Assembly: GCA_964610505.1 (NCBI GenBank)
Contig: CAZSXU010000031.1
Span: 1 to 40,408 of the forward strand
Source of the DNA: CAZSXU01 sp964610505
GTDB taxonomy: Bacteria > Arandabacterota > Arandabacteria > JAGLYR01
Reading direction: 5' to 3'
DNA: 40,408 nucleotides
Part shown: positions 17,007 to 25,700 of the stretch, piece by piece
How positions within the stretch are numbered: the first letter of the stretch is position 1
How the letters are laid out: every line of letters begins with the position of its first letter
The notes under the pieces: generated by a model
The model's database searches: none
The model's input: only the letters and a program-made list of their open reading frames with translations
Told to the model about the DNA's origin: nothing
Program-made: the position numbers and the translations under genes

Positions 17007-19244
17007 TCAATCGGCGACCTGCATTTGAGAGAATTCCAGGAGAGAGAGCAACCAGGCCAGCGTCGATTCGGCGCCCTGGTTCGCACTGACTCGATCGGGG
17101 TGGAGCCCGTCCCGGCATCCGCCCGTATTGAAATCGCACACGGACAGGCCCAGATCATTCCGCCCGAGGAACCACTCGAATGCCCGCCTCGCTTCCTCGC
17201 GCCACCTGGGCTCGCGCGTCATTCGATACGCTTCCAAGCAGGCGGCCACCATGGCCTGTGCCTCGATCGGTTGCTGGTCGAAGTGGGCCATCTGCCCACC
17301 GCGCCGATGGCCCCCATTGCTGCCGACCGGAGCGAAGTATCCCTCTGGGGACGTCTGGAGACGCGCCAGCCACTCCAGCGACCGAAGCCCGGCTTCCGTC
17401 ATCTCGCCCTCTTGCATCCATTGGCCCGACAGGATCAGCGCGTGCGGCAGCTTTGCGTTGGCGTAGGACAGCACGTCTTCGAACCAGTGCCAGTCTTCCG
17501 TTGCCGTGTGCCGATAGAGCTCCAAGAGACGTTTCGCCAGAACCTTTCTCATTCTTCGGACTTCACTATCTCCGCTGAAGCGTCGCAGATACTCGTGCAC
17601 GCCGATGATCGCGAACGCCCACGCGCGTGGCGAAAGGAATTCCTCCACCGTCCCGATCGCCTGCCCGAAGAGATTGGCCGCCATGGCGATCTGGCCCTCC
17701 TCGCCGGCGTGGGCCACCGCCGTGCCGAGCCCCCACAGGGCCCGCCCCTGGCTGTCTTCCGATCCCCGGACTTCCAGCCAACGCCGATCGTAGGACATGA
17801 AATTCCGGAATCGGCGGATGTCCGGGTTAAAAGCGTTGCCGAGGAAAGCCAGGTAACGCGCGGAAAGATCGCGCAACCCCTCGACCCCTCCCGAGATCTG
17901 TCCCGCCATGAGAACCGTGATAAGAGCCCGTGCATTATCGTCGGTGCAGTAGCCTTCATCGTACTTCGGGACGCTGCCGGTGGCGTGCTGGAGAATGCCC
18001 GTGTCGTCCGTCATGCGATGCAGATGTGAGAAGTTGAGCCGCGGGAGCTCGATCTGTTCCGACTCGGCCAATCTCGCGAGGCCGATCGCCTTCGGATGGC
18101 AGGCCCGTGCTTCGTGTGCGCGCGCGAAGCTTTCGAGATACCGCCGGGAGACTTCCCGCCAGACCATCTGACGCCCGAAGTGGTACGCCCGCTTCCTCAA
18201 CGCATGGCGTTCGACTTCGTTGTCCAGGAGCCTCAGAATCTGCTCCGCCAACGCCTCGGAGTCCCGGAACGGTACGAGAAGACCGCGGCCCTCTGCGAGC
18301 AGATCCTCCGCATGCCAGTAGGGTGTGGAGACCACGGCCTTGCCGGACCCTACGGCATAGGCCAGCGTTCCCGAGGCCGCCTGCTCTTTGTTGAGATACG
18401 GAGTCACGTAGACGTCGGCCGCGCCGATGAATTGTTTCAGTTCGTCCAGCTCGACGAATCGGTTGTGGAAGGCAACGTTACTCTGAAGTCCCAGCTCCCG
18501 CACGCGGCGTTGAAGGGACAACCGGTAGTCTTCTCCCGAATCTCGAAGGACGTGGGGATGCGTGGCTCCGAGGACGATGTACATGGCGTCCGGATGTTCG
18601 GCCACGACTTCCGCCATCGCCTCGATCATGTACTCGACTCCCTTGCCCGGCGAGAGCAGGCCGAAAGTGAGGATCACGCGCCGGCCTTCCACCCCGTACA
18701 GATCCTTGTAGTAGTTGGGATCCTCGAAGGGAACGTCGTGAATCCCGTGATGGATGAAGTCGATTTTCTCGGACGGGACCGCATAGGTACCCCGAAGGAT
18801 GGCTTCGCTCTTGCGGCTCATGACCACGAGCCGATCGGAAATCGCGGCAACCTCGTCCATTGCGGCGCGCTGGGCCGGGTCGGGTTTCTCCAGCACCGTG
18901 TGCAGCGTCGTCACGACGGGTGTTCTCAGCTCCCTCAGCAGCACCAACACGTGGCTGCCGGCGGATCCGCCGAAGATGCCGTACTCGTGCTGCATACAGA
19001 CGACGTCCACGTTGTGGATGTTCAGGAAGTCGGCCGCCCGTCTGTAGCCGGCGAGATCGTTCTGGGGCAGCTCGAACCGCACTCGATCCGGGTACGTGTA
19101 GCCTTCCGGGGTGTCGTTCATCGCCAGGACCAGGCACAAGCTGTCGGTCGCCTCCACGGCAAGAGATTCACAGAGGTCCGTCGTGAATGTAGCGATTCCG
19201 CAGTGGCGGGGAAGGTAGTTCCCAAGGAAAGCAATCTTCTTCAT
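17007..19244 (-). CDS. GT4 glycosyltransferase fused to a C-terminal helical glycosidase-like domain
   Basis: 745 aa from ATG 19244. Residues 1 to about 395 form a GT-B glycosyltransferase of family 4: N-terminal KKIAFLGNYLPRHCGIATFT, a central HHGIHDVPF, and the donor-binding half with FGLLSPGKGVEYMIEAM and the E-x7-E region near GTLAYAVGSGKAVVSTPYWHAEDLL. From about 410 to the end comes an all-helical domain (HLHRMTDDTGILQHA, GYCTDDNARALI, AWAFAIIGV, DWHWFEDVLSYANAKLPHALI, FDQQPIEAQAMVAACL, NQGAESTLAWLLSLL). It has the look of an (alpha/alpha)6 barrel of the six-hairpin glycosidase class. The fusion joins synthetic and possibly hydrolytic or regulatory activities on one chain, next to a GH130 gene. 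I infer a mannose-type donor or substrate from that neighbour only. A good promoter lies 38 bp upstream. Confidence 0.85.
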   Translation of the reverse strand: MKKIAFLGNYLPRHCGIATFTTDLCESLAVEATDSLCLVLAMNDTPEGYTYPDRVRFELPQNDLAGYRRAADFLNIHNVDVVCMQHEYGIFGGSAGSHVLVLLRELRTPVVTTLHTVLEKPDPAQRAAMDEVAAISDRLVVMSRKSEAILRGTYAVPSEKIDFIHHGIHDVPFEDPNYYKDLYGVEGRRVILTFGLLSPGKGVEYMIEAMAEVVAEHPDAMYIVLGATHPHVLRDSGEDYRLSLQRRVRELGLQSNVAFHNRFVELDELKQFIGAADVYVTPYLNKEQAASGTLAYAVGSGKAVVSTPYWHAEDLLAEGRGLLVPFRDSEALAEQILRLLDNEVERHALRKRAYHFGRQMVWREVSRRYLESFARAHEARACHPKAIGLARLAESEQIELPRLNFSHLHRMTDDTGILQHATGSVPKYDEGYCTDDNARALITVLMAGQISGGVEGLRDLSARYLAFLGNAFNPDIRRFRNFMSYDRRWLEVRGSEDSQGRALWGLGTAVAHAGEEGQIAMAANLFGQAIGTVEEFLSPRAWAFAIIGVHEYLRRFSGDSEVRRMRKVLAKRLLELYRHTATEDWHWFEDVLSYANAKLPHALILSGQWMQEGEMTEAGLRSLEWLARLQTSPEGYFAPVGSNGGHRRGGQMAHFDQQPIEAQAMVAACLEAYRMTREPRWREEARRAFEWFLGRNDLGLSVCDFNTGGCRDGLHPDRVSANQGAESTLAWLLSLLEFSQMQVAD

Positions 19245-19281
19245 TCTCCGGATTCTCCCAAGGACGTTTCGAGTGAGCGAG

Positions 19282-19310
19282 ATTCTACGACGAAGCCCGG
19301 CCCTTTGCAA
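19282..19310 (-). promoter_or_regulatory. Promoter of the glycosyltransferase/GH130 operon
   Basis: On the minus strand: TTGCAA (19305-19310), 17-bp spacer, TAGAAT (19282-19287). The start codon at 19244 is 38 bp downstream of the -10. TAGAAT recurs as the -10 at 22552 and 34759. Confidence 0.55.
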
Positions 19311-19520
19311 CCGGCATTCGGGATCCCGCCACCCCTGTTATCGACTGCCAACGGATCAAACTGAACTCCAAAAACGAGGCGATTTGCCTGGAACTGAGAA
19401 ACATCCGCCAACCAACAGAAAACAGACGGCCGAAGCCGCGTCATCCGGCGTGAAGATGCGTCCCCGCCTCCGGGGAGACGACACAGGGGCTCTCCAGGGA
19501 TCCGGCGCTCGGAGTCCTTC

Positions 19521-19549
19521 TTGACACGCGGCTTTGGGCGCACTAGCCT
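19521..19549 (+). promoter_or_regulatory. Promoter of the phospholipase D-like gene
   Basis: A consensus TTGACA (19521-19526), 17-bp spacer, TAGCCT (19544-19549). The TTG start codon is 33 bp downstream, so an upstream TTG at 19534 would lie inside the promoter and cannot be the start. Confidence 0.6.
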
Positions 19550-19581
19550 GTATCGCGACTCTGACATACAGGAGGAATTCA

Positions 19582-20895
19582 TTGAGAGCCTTAGAATTGC
19601 CGTATGTGTCCCTTGTCGTCCTTGCGGCTCTGATCGCGCCGGCGGCCGGCGGCACCGAGCCGGTGCCCGATTCATCATCGGCCGAAGCCGGGCTACGGAC
19701 CGCCGGGCGTGCGCCGGGAATCGAGATCGAAATCGTCGAATCCGTTCCGGTCGAGACGAGATTGGATCAGCCGGACATTCGAAACGCCGCCGATGTCTGG
19801 GTGGAGATGATCGAAGGCGCCCGGGAGACTCTCGATCTGGCGGAGTTCTACCTCAGCAACAACGAAGGGGAGAATTTGCTCGAGCCCGTCATCCAGGCGA
19901 TCCTCACGGCGGCCGAGCGGGGCGTGCGGGTTCGGGTCCTCACCGATCAGTCCTTCTACCCCACCTATCCCAAGACCATCGACCGGCTGAAGAGCGCCGA
20001 CGGAATCGAGGTCCGGCTCTACGACATCAAACCCCTGACCGGCGGCGTCCTCCACGCCAAGTACTTCATTGTCGACAACCAGGAACTGTTCCTCGGATCT
20101 CAGAATTTCGATTGGAGAGCCCTGGAGCACATTCATGAGATCGGGCTGAGGGTGGCGTCGCAGACTCTCGCGCGGACGCTCGGCCGGATCTTCGATGCGG
20201 ATTGGCGCCTGGCCGGGGAAGAGGAAGGACCGGCCTCCGCTCTGGATGAGGGCGGAGAAGGCCCGGCGGATTCGGTGGACGCGGCCCCGAACCTCCCGAC
20301 ATGGGAGGAGACTCCCGGAGGGGAGATCACTCGCGCGTACTTGGTCGCGAGCCCTCCCGAGCTCAATCCGACCGGAATCCCGGCGTCGGAGCCGGAGCTC
20401 ATCCGGCTGGTGGACTCCGCCAAGGAAGACATTCTCATCCAACTCCTGAGCTACTCTCCCACCGACGCGCAAAGACGTTTCTATCCGGAAATCGACAACG
20501 CGCTTCGTTCCGCCGCCGCCCGCGGCGTCACCGTCCGCATGATCCTCTCGGATTGGAACAAACGCCACCCCGGCATCGACTATCTGAAGAGCCTCTCCCT
20601 CGTCCCCAACGTCCGCATTCGCCTGAGCACGATCCCTCCGTGGAGCGGGGGATTCATCCCCTTCGCACGGGTGGAGCACTGCAAGTACATGGTGATCGAC
20701 GGGCGGACCCTCTGGGTGGGAACCAGCAATTGGAGCAAGGACTATTTCCACAGCTCCCGCAACGTCGAGATGGTCGTGGTATCCGATTCTCTGGCCGAGA
20801 GGATGCGGAGGGTCTTTGAAGACGGCTGGAACGGTCCTTACACGTATCCCCTGCGGGTGGACGTGGATTACCCGGCGCCGAGAACCCGTGAGTAG
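19582..20895 (+). CDS. Secreted phospholipase D-like protein (two HKD motifs)
   Basis: 437 aa. The start is TTG 19582, six bases after a perfect AGGAGG, and it begins a signal peptide (RALELPYVSLVVLAALIAPAAGG). The protein has two PLD-family catalytic motifs. The first is HAKYFIVDNQELFLGSQNFDW (H-x-K-x4-D, then GSxNFD) near residue 157. The second is HCKYMVIDGRTLWVGTSNW (H-x-K-x4-D, then GTSNW) near residue 366. Both are intact, so an active phosphodiesterase or phosphotransferase is expected; substrates could be phospholipid or DNA, and sequence does not decide. An acidic Gly/Glu-rich linker (about 210-245) joins the halves. It is convergent with the GT39-type gene, 44 bp apart. Rare TTG use with an ideal Shine-Dalgarno suggests tuned low translation. 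Confidence 0.87.
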   Translation: MRALELPYVSLVVLAALIAPAAGGTEPVPDSSSAEAGLRTAGRAPGIEIEIVESVPVETRLDQPDIRNAADVWVEMIEGARETLDLAEFYLSNNEGENLLEPVIQAILTAAERGVRVRVLTDQSFYPTYPKTIDRLKSADGIEVRLYDIKPLTGGVLHAKYFIVDNQELFLGSQNFDWRALEHIHEIGLRVASQTLARTLGRIFDADWRLAGEEEGPASALDEGGEGPADSVDAAPNLPTWEETPGGEITRAYLVASPPELNPTGIPASEPELIRLVDSAKEDILIQLLSYSPTDAQRRFYPEIDNALRSAAARGVTVRMILSDWNKRHPGIDYLKSLSLVPNVRIRLSTIPPWSGGFIPFARVEHCKYMVIDGRTLWVGTSNWSKDYFHSSRNVEMVVVSDSLAERMRRVFEDGWNGPYTYPLRVDVDYPAPRTRE

Positions 20896-20911
20896 GGCCG
20901 CAGGACCCTAC
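20892..20911. terminator. Small hairpin between convergent genes
   Basis: GTAGGG (20892-20897) pairs with CCCTAC (20906-20911), with an inner CC/GG pair and one bulged A. The stem includes the TAG stop of the PLD-like gene. It is short and lacks a T-run; a weak bidirectional terminator is possible. Confidence 0.3.
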
Positions 20912-20925
20912 TCATGAGTTCTCCC

Positions 20926-20960
20926 CTATTCGCTATTTCCTATTTACGATTTGCGATTCC
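20926..20960. repeat. Heptamer-period repeat tract overlapping the GT39-type stop codon
   Basis: Five consecutive 7-bp units: CTATTCG, CTATTTC, CTATTTA, CGATTTG, CGATTCC. The TAG of the minus-strand membrane glycosyltransferase gene (20940-20942) is inside the third unit, and its last residues, GIANRK, are encoded by the tract. Confidence 0.7.
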
Positions 20961-22517
20961 CTCGGGTTCTGCCCCTCCCAACGCACCCGCACTCACGCGA
21001 TACAGCGCGCCGTCGGCCGCGAAGGCGATCTCTTCGAGACGTAACTCGGCTGCAAGGCGGTCGAGAGGAACCAGAGAGATGTTGTCCATCCCTTCGAACC
21101 ACGCCAGATACGCGCTCCCTTCCCCACCCAGAGCGCGTTTGAGATCCTCCAGCTCGTTCACCGGGACCTGAGGGGCGTTTCCCGCATGCCATCGAGGAGA
21201 TCGCTTCGCCCGAGCGCGGGTCAGAAGATCGATCGGTTCGGGGTAGTTACTGTAAAGCTCCCCTCCCACCGGGTGAGTCTTGAGATAGGCGATCAGCGAG
21301 GATTCGGTCCACCGCCGGGCCGAGTACGTTCCCGTTCCCTTCCCAAGGGACAGGTTCATCAGCTCGGCCCCGCTCGCCAGCGACAGGGCAAGCCAGAGGC
21401 CCGCCGCCCCGAAGATGACGTTCCGGCGCGTCCGACCCCCCGAGCGTGCAACGTTCCACAGCACGGGCAGAACCACGAGCAGCGCCGGCACGTACGCGGG
21501 CAGCAAGTAGCGAAGGCTGATCTGCTCGACCGCGACCAGCGTCGTGCTGACGACGAGATAGGCCAGGTAGACGCCCATGAACAGCAAGAGCCGAACGAGC
21601 GTCGACGACTCGTCCCCGAGACACCTCCGTCGTATGCACCTCCACACGACCACGGCTGCGCCCAACAGACAAAGCCCGCCGAGAACGGCTTTGGGATACC
21701 TCGGGACATCAAACGGAACGAACCAGTGGCCCGCGAGAACCACCGTGCTCAAGAGATTCCAGACGAACGGTTTCGGCGAAGGATAGCGGTTTCCGAAGAG
21801 CGTGCCCGACACCACCCAGTTTCGGATGAGCCACAGAAGGAGGGGCGTCAGCGCCACGGCGCCGAAGAGGACGACGGCCCGGACCCGCCTGCCGAAGTGA
21901 ATCCGGCCATCGAAAACGAGAAAGAGCCCTCCGGAGAGTACAAGCGTAACCCCCGCGTACCGCGTGAGGGTAGACAGCGCGGCAACGAGTCCCGCCAGCA
22001 CGAGATCCCGGATCCTGCCCTTCTCGAAGTAGCGCTCGCAGGCGATGAGAAACAGCACGAGAAGCAGAACGAACAGAGTGTCGGATAGACCCATCTTGGC
22101 CATCACCAACAGGGGATACGAGAACAGGAGACACAGGGAGCAGGTGAGCGCGACGGGCGGAGACTTCAGTCGTCGGAGGACCCAGGCGCCGGTGACAAGG
22201 ATGATCGCGAAGAAAATGCCTGCGTTCAGAAACCGGGCGGCGCCCAGCGGCTCCATTCGAAGCAGGAGTCCGGACAGCGCCAGAAACGCGGCATAGACGG
22301 GCGGCCACATGACCGAGTGGCGGCTTTGGAAGAACGGTTCCTCTCCCAGGATCGCTCGAGCCGGCCCGAAATAACCGCCGGAATCCCCCGCGTACCCGAT
22401 TCCATACTGAGAGGTGGCGACCAAAACGTAGACGGCCCCCACCAGGCCCAGGAAGACCAGAAGGATCCACGTGCATGGGGAAACGGACATCGTCGGCCGC
22501 GTCGCGCGAGTTTCCAT
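20940..22517 (-). CDS. ArnT-like GT39-type membrane glycosyltransferase
   Basis: 525 aa from ATG 22517. It is an integral membrane protein with roughly ten to twelve hydrophobic segments, the first TWILLVFLGLVGAVYVLVA. After the first segment comes a periplasmic loop with YAGDSGGYFGPARAIL, the place where GT-C enzymes of the ArnT/PMT type have the catalytic Asp. WPPVYAAFLAL and LTRYAGVTLVL are also typical. Such enzymes transfer a sugar from a polyprenyl-phosphate carrier to lipid A, protein or another glycan on the outer face of the inner membrane; the acceptor here is unknown. The soluble C-terminal part has GTYSARRWTESSLIAYLKTHP and YSNYPEPIDLLT, common in GT39 homologues. An upstream ATG at 22553 overlaps the -10 box of the promoter, so ATG 22517 is preferred. 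The C-terminus is encoded by a heptamer repeat. Confidence 0.82.
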   Translation of the reverse strand: METRATRPTMSVSPCTWILLVFLGLVGAVYVLVATSQYGIGYAGDSGGYFGPARAILGEEPFFQSRHSVMWPPVYAAFLALSGLLLRMEPLGAARFLNAGIFFAIILVTGAWVLRRLKSPPVALTCSLCLLFSYPLLVMAKMGLSDTLFVLLLVLFLIACERYFEKGRIRDLVLAGLVAALSTLTRYAGVTLVLSGGLFLVFDGRIHFGRRVRAVVLFGAVALTPLLLWLIRNWVVSGTLFGNRYPSPKPFVWNLLSTVVLAGHWFVPFDVPRYPKAVLGGLCLLGAAVVVWRCIRRRCLGDESSTLVRLLLFMGVYLAYLVVSTTLVAVEQISLRYLLPAYVPALLVVLPVLWNVARSGGRTRRNVIFGAAGLWLALSLASGAELMNLSLGKGTGTYSARRWTESSLIAYLKTHPVGGELYSNYPEPIDLLTRARAKRSPRWHAGNAPQVPVNELEDLKRALGGEGSAYLAWFEGMDNISLVPLDRLAAELRLEEIAFAADGALYRVSAGALGGAEPEGIANRK

Positions 22518-22551
22518 CTCGTCGGTTCTCCGGCAAAACGGGTAGCGCTTC

Positions 22552-22581
22552 ATTCTAGACGTCGGCCGTGAGAGAAGTCAA
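22552..22581 (-). promoter_or_regulatory. Promoter of the GT39-type gene; rules out the first ATG
   Basis: On the minus strand: TTGACT (22576-22581), 18-bp spacer, TAGAAT (22552-22557). The -10 box overlaps the in-frame ATG at 22553, so transcription would begin downstream of that codon. The next ATG, at 22517, then has a leader of about 28 nt. Confidence 0.6.
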
Positions 22582-22660
22582 CTGGAGCGATGTGGGCGAC
22601 AAATCGACGAATCCCAACCCCCGGAGACTCAACCACAAGGATGACGAAGGGAAACGTCAA

Positions 22661-22683
22661 CGGGCGGCTCATCGAGCCGCCCG
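22661..22683 (-). terminator. Hairpin terminator after the second beta-helix gene
   Basis: A perfect 10-bp GC stem (CGGGCGGCTC/GAGCCGCCCG) with a 3-nt loop lies 65 nt beyond the stop codon of the beta-helix gene at 22748. There is no long T-run on the minus-strand side (TTGACGTTTCCC). Confidence 0.6.
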
Positions 22684-22747
22684 CTCCCGGGGCAATCGCA
22701 CACGCGAGCCCCCATCCATGATCCCCCACATCGAGTCACGATCTACA

Positions 22748-25700
22748 TCACTTCAACAACACCATCCTCTTCGTCTCACTCTCCCCGCCCCATCTCAGGT
22801 TGCAGAAGTAGATCCCGCTCGCGACGCCGACTCCGTTCTCATCCCTCCCGTCCCAGAACGCCCGGTGGACGCCCGCCGAGAGTTCCTCGTTGACCAGTCT
22901 CCGTACCCTCTGGCCAAGGGCGTTGTAGACCGCGAGCGTGACTTCCGATCGACCCGAGCTCGACGGAATGGAGAACGTAATCTCCGTCGAGGGATTGAAC
23001 GGATTCGGGATGATGGACTCCAGGCGGAACGCCGCGGGCTCCTCCCAAGCGCCTTCGACCACCCGGGTCACTTCACATCCCGCCGCCAACGCCCCGATGA
23101 GCCCGCACCCCGGAGCATCCGCACAGGGCGACCCCAGCTCCAGGCGACAATCCCCGCTTTCGAGGTCGCAGAACAGAGGATCGTTCGACATGTTCCCCGC
23201 GTTTCCCTGCTGATCCGCGATGGGCGCGATCCAGTCCCCTTGCGAATTCCCATAGACATCGCAGCAGACGAGCGACGGAATGCTGCCGTCATCGTAGCAG
23301 CCGATCCAGTCGCCCGACCCGTTGAAGGCGATGATCGTGTTCTCGATGCTCGATCGGTTGCCCGACCACAGGAACATCGCGGAATACGTCGGGGCCACGT
23401 TTCCGGCGAAGGTGCAACTCCGGATGACGGGATCGCTCCAGTAACAACGCAGTCCCCCGCCTCCGTCGGCCATGTTTCCCCAGAAGACGCATCCTTCGAG
23501 CGTCACGGCGGAGCGGTTGCTGTAGAGCCCACCCCCGTCCTCGGCGGTATTCTCCATGAAGCGGCAGTCCGTAAGGACGACGGTCGATTGCTTGGCGTGC
23601 ATGCCGCCGCCGTCATAGTCGCAGGAGTTCCCCGAGAAAGTGCAATCGGTCAGATTTACGTTCGACTGGTAGACGTAGACGGCCCCGCCGTAGTAGGCGG
23701 CGACGTTGTCGACGAAGTCACAGTGCTCCAGAACCGGCGACGCGTAGTGACAGTGAAGCGCCCCGCCCCCGTACACCGAGACCGTGTTTCCGGTAAAGAG
23801 GCAGTTGCGAACGGTGAGGGACGACTCCCAGCAATACATGGCCCCCTGCGACCCGCCGGTCAGAGTGAATCCGACGATGCTGGCCGCGTCATCCACCCCC
23901 ATACAGCTGAAAATCATTCCCCCTTTCTGCCCTGTGATCGTAACGCAGTCGGGTTCTCCCGTCTCGCTCGTCACATAGATGCCCGACTTCATGTCGATAC
24001 CGGATTCGTAGTAGGTTCCACAGGCAACCAGAACCGTATCGCAGGGTTGCGCCGCGTCGATGCCGGCCTGAATCGTCGGATACGGGATGGGCACCCTTCG
24101 GACTACACACTCGCTGCATCCCTCACCCAGCGCGCCGATGAGGCCGCACACGGGAGAATTGATCGCCGCACAGGGGGAAGCGGGATCCAGACGGAAGTTG
24201 CTGTCCGGCGCGTAGGGGAAATCCTGCCAAATCGTACTGCACTCGACCGCACTACAGAACATGGGATCGACGAACAGATTGTCGCCGACCCAGGTCACGA
24301 GACCCTCCGTGGACACTTCGATCTCCCCGGAGTCGACGTCGCAGCACTCGAAGCTGGCCGGATAATAGAAGGCCCCTTCGGACGTCGCCGAATCCAGTGC
24401 GCAGTTGCCCCAGAGAATCGTGTTCTCGAAAATCATTTCCAATCCGTTCTTGGTCTCGCCGCCGCGTCTCCACGGCGCCGAGCTGGGCTTCGGAAGGTCC
24501 CGGATCCCGGCCGCCGTGTTTCCCTTTGCTATAAACGGGGCCAGGAAAACGCCGCCAGCGATTTCTGCGCCGTTGCCGGTCACAGTGCAGCTCTCCATCT
24601 CCATGACGCCGCGGGCCAACCAGACCCCGCCGCCGTAGTGGGCGCCGTTGCGCGCAATGAGCGTCCCGCGAATCGACGTCGACGTCGAATCCCCGAACTC
24701 CCAACCCTCAACGAAAAGGCCGCCGCCGAGGACACCGAAGTTGTCGGTAACCAGACAGTCCGTCATCTGCAATTGGCCTCCGGCATCGCAGATCCCTCCG
24801 CCCACCATAAAAAGGGGCGGGGGCGGGGGTTGTTTCTGCGCCCTCCTCTCCAGTAAGTCGCTGGGCAATCCGCTGATTACGTTCCCGCGAACGGCACACC
24901 GCTCCAGCGATGGGGTTGTCTCCAGAAAGAAAGCGCCGATACCCGCGATCTGCATGTCCGAAATGTCTCCGGGAAGCTCGATACGATTCAATTCGATATC
25001 GCATCCCAGAAACGTGACGGACCCGCCGACCTGGAACGAGACTCCCGCTCCCCCCAGACCCATCGCACGGACTTCCAGGGGCACGCCGAGAACGTTCTCC
25101 GAAATTCTACACTCGGTGAAAGCTACCGAGGAGGAATCCACGCCTGCGACTCCGCCGCCGCCGTAGAAGGGTTCGCCCTGCTTCCGCTCGTCGGGATCGG
25201 AGAGCCAGTCCGGGATCCACCGGGCGCACGCGTCGCCCAAGAGAGACTCCAGATCTCCCTCCGGCATTGCCGTCATGTTCGTGGGGGCCGCCATGTTGCC
25301 CGAGATCAGGCAGCTCTCCACGACGGCCGAGCAGAAGGACATGAAACCCATGCCTCCGCCCAGATAGAAACCCAGATTGCCGGATACTTCGCAGCCGATG
25401 ATGACGGGCGAAGCCGCGATGGCCCCGATGCCTCCTCCCATTATCGCCGCGTTGCCGATCACTTTGCACCCACGGATAGTCGGCGAGCACCCGATACACA
25501 GAATACCGCCGCCCATGTCAAAGAACCCCTGTGTGATCGTGAGGTTCTCAAGAGTACCATCCGCCCCTTTCACCAGCGAGTCGGCGAACACGAATCCCAC
25601 GTGCGGCTCACCCCACCCCCCGCAGTCAACAATGCACAGATCCGGATCTCCGCTTACCGAGCGGATCGTGATGGCCTTGCCCACGATCACGTCCCGGTTG

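Larger units (their letters stand above)
19245..19581. other. Divergent intergenic region with two opposing promoters
   Basis: The 337 bases between the divergent glycosyltransferase and PLD-like genes carry one promoter for each (19282-19310 minus, 19521-19549 plus). Between them I see no gene. One modest GC hairpin occurs around 19460-19482 (CGTCCCCG...CGGGGAGACG, with bulges). Confidence 0.5.

Noticed and set aside
22568..24856. Plus-strand frame of about 760 codons opposite the second beta-helix gene
   Set aside because: Same reason: low-complexity Arg/Pro-rich shadow of a well-supported gene.
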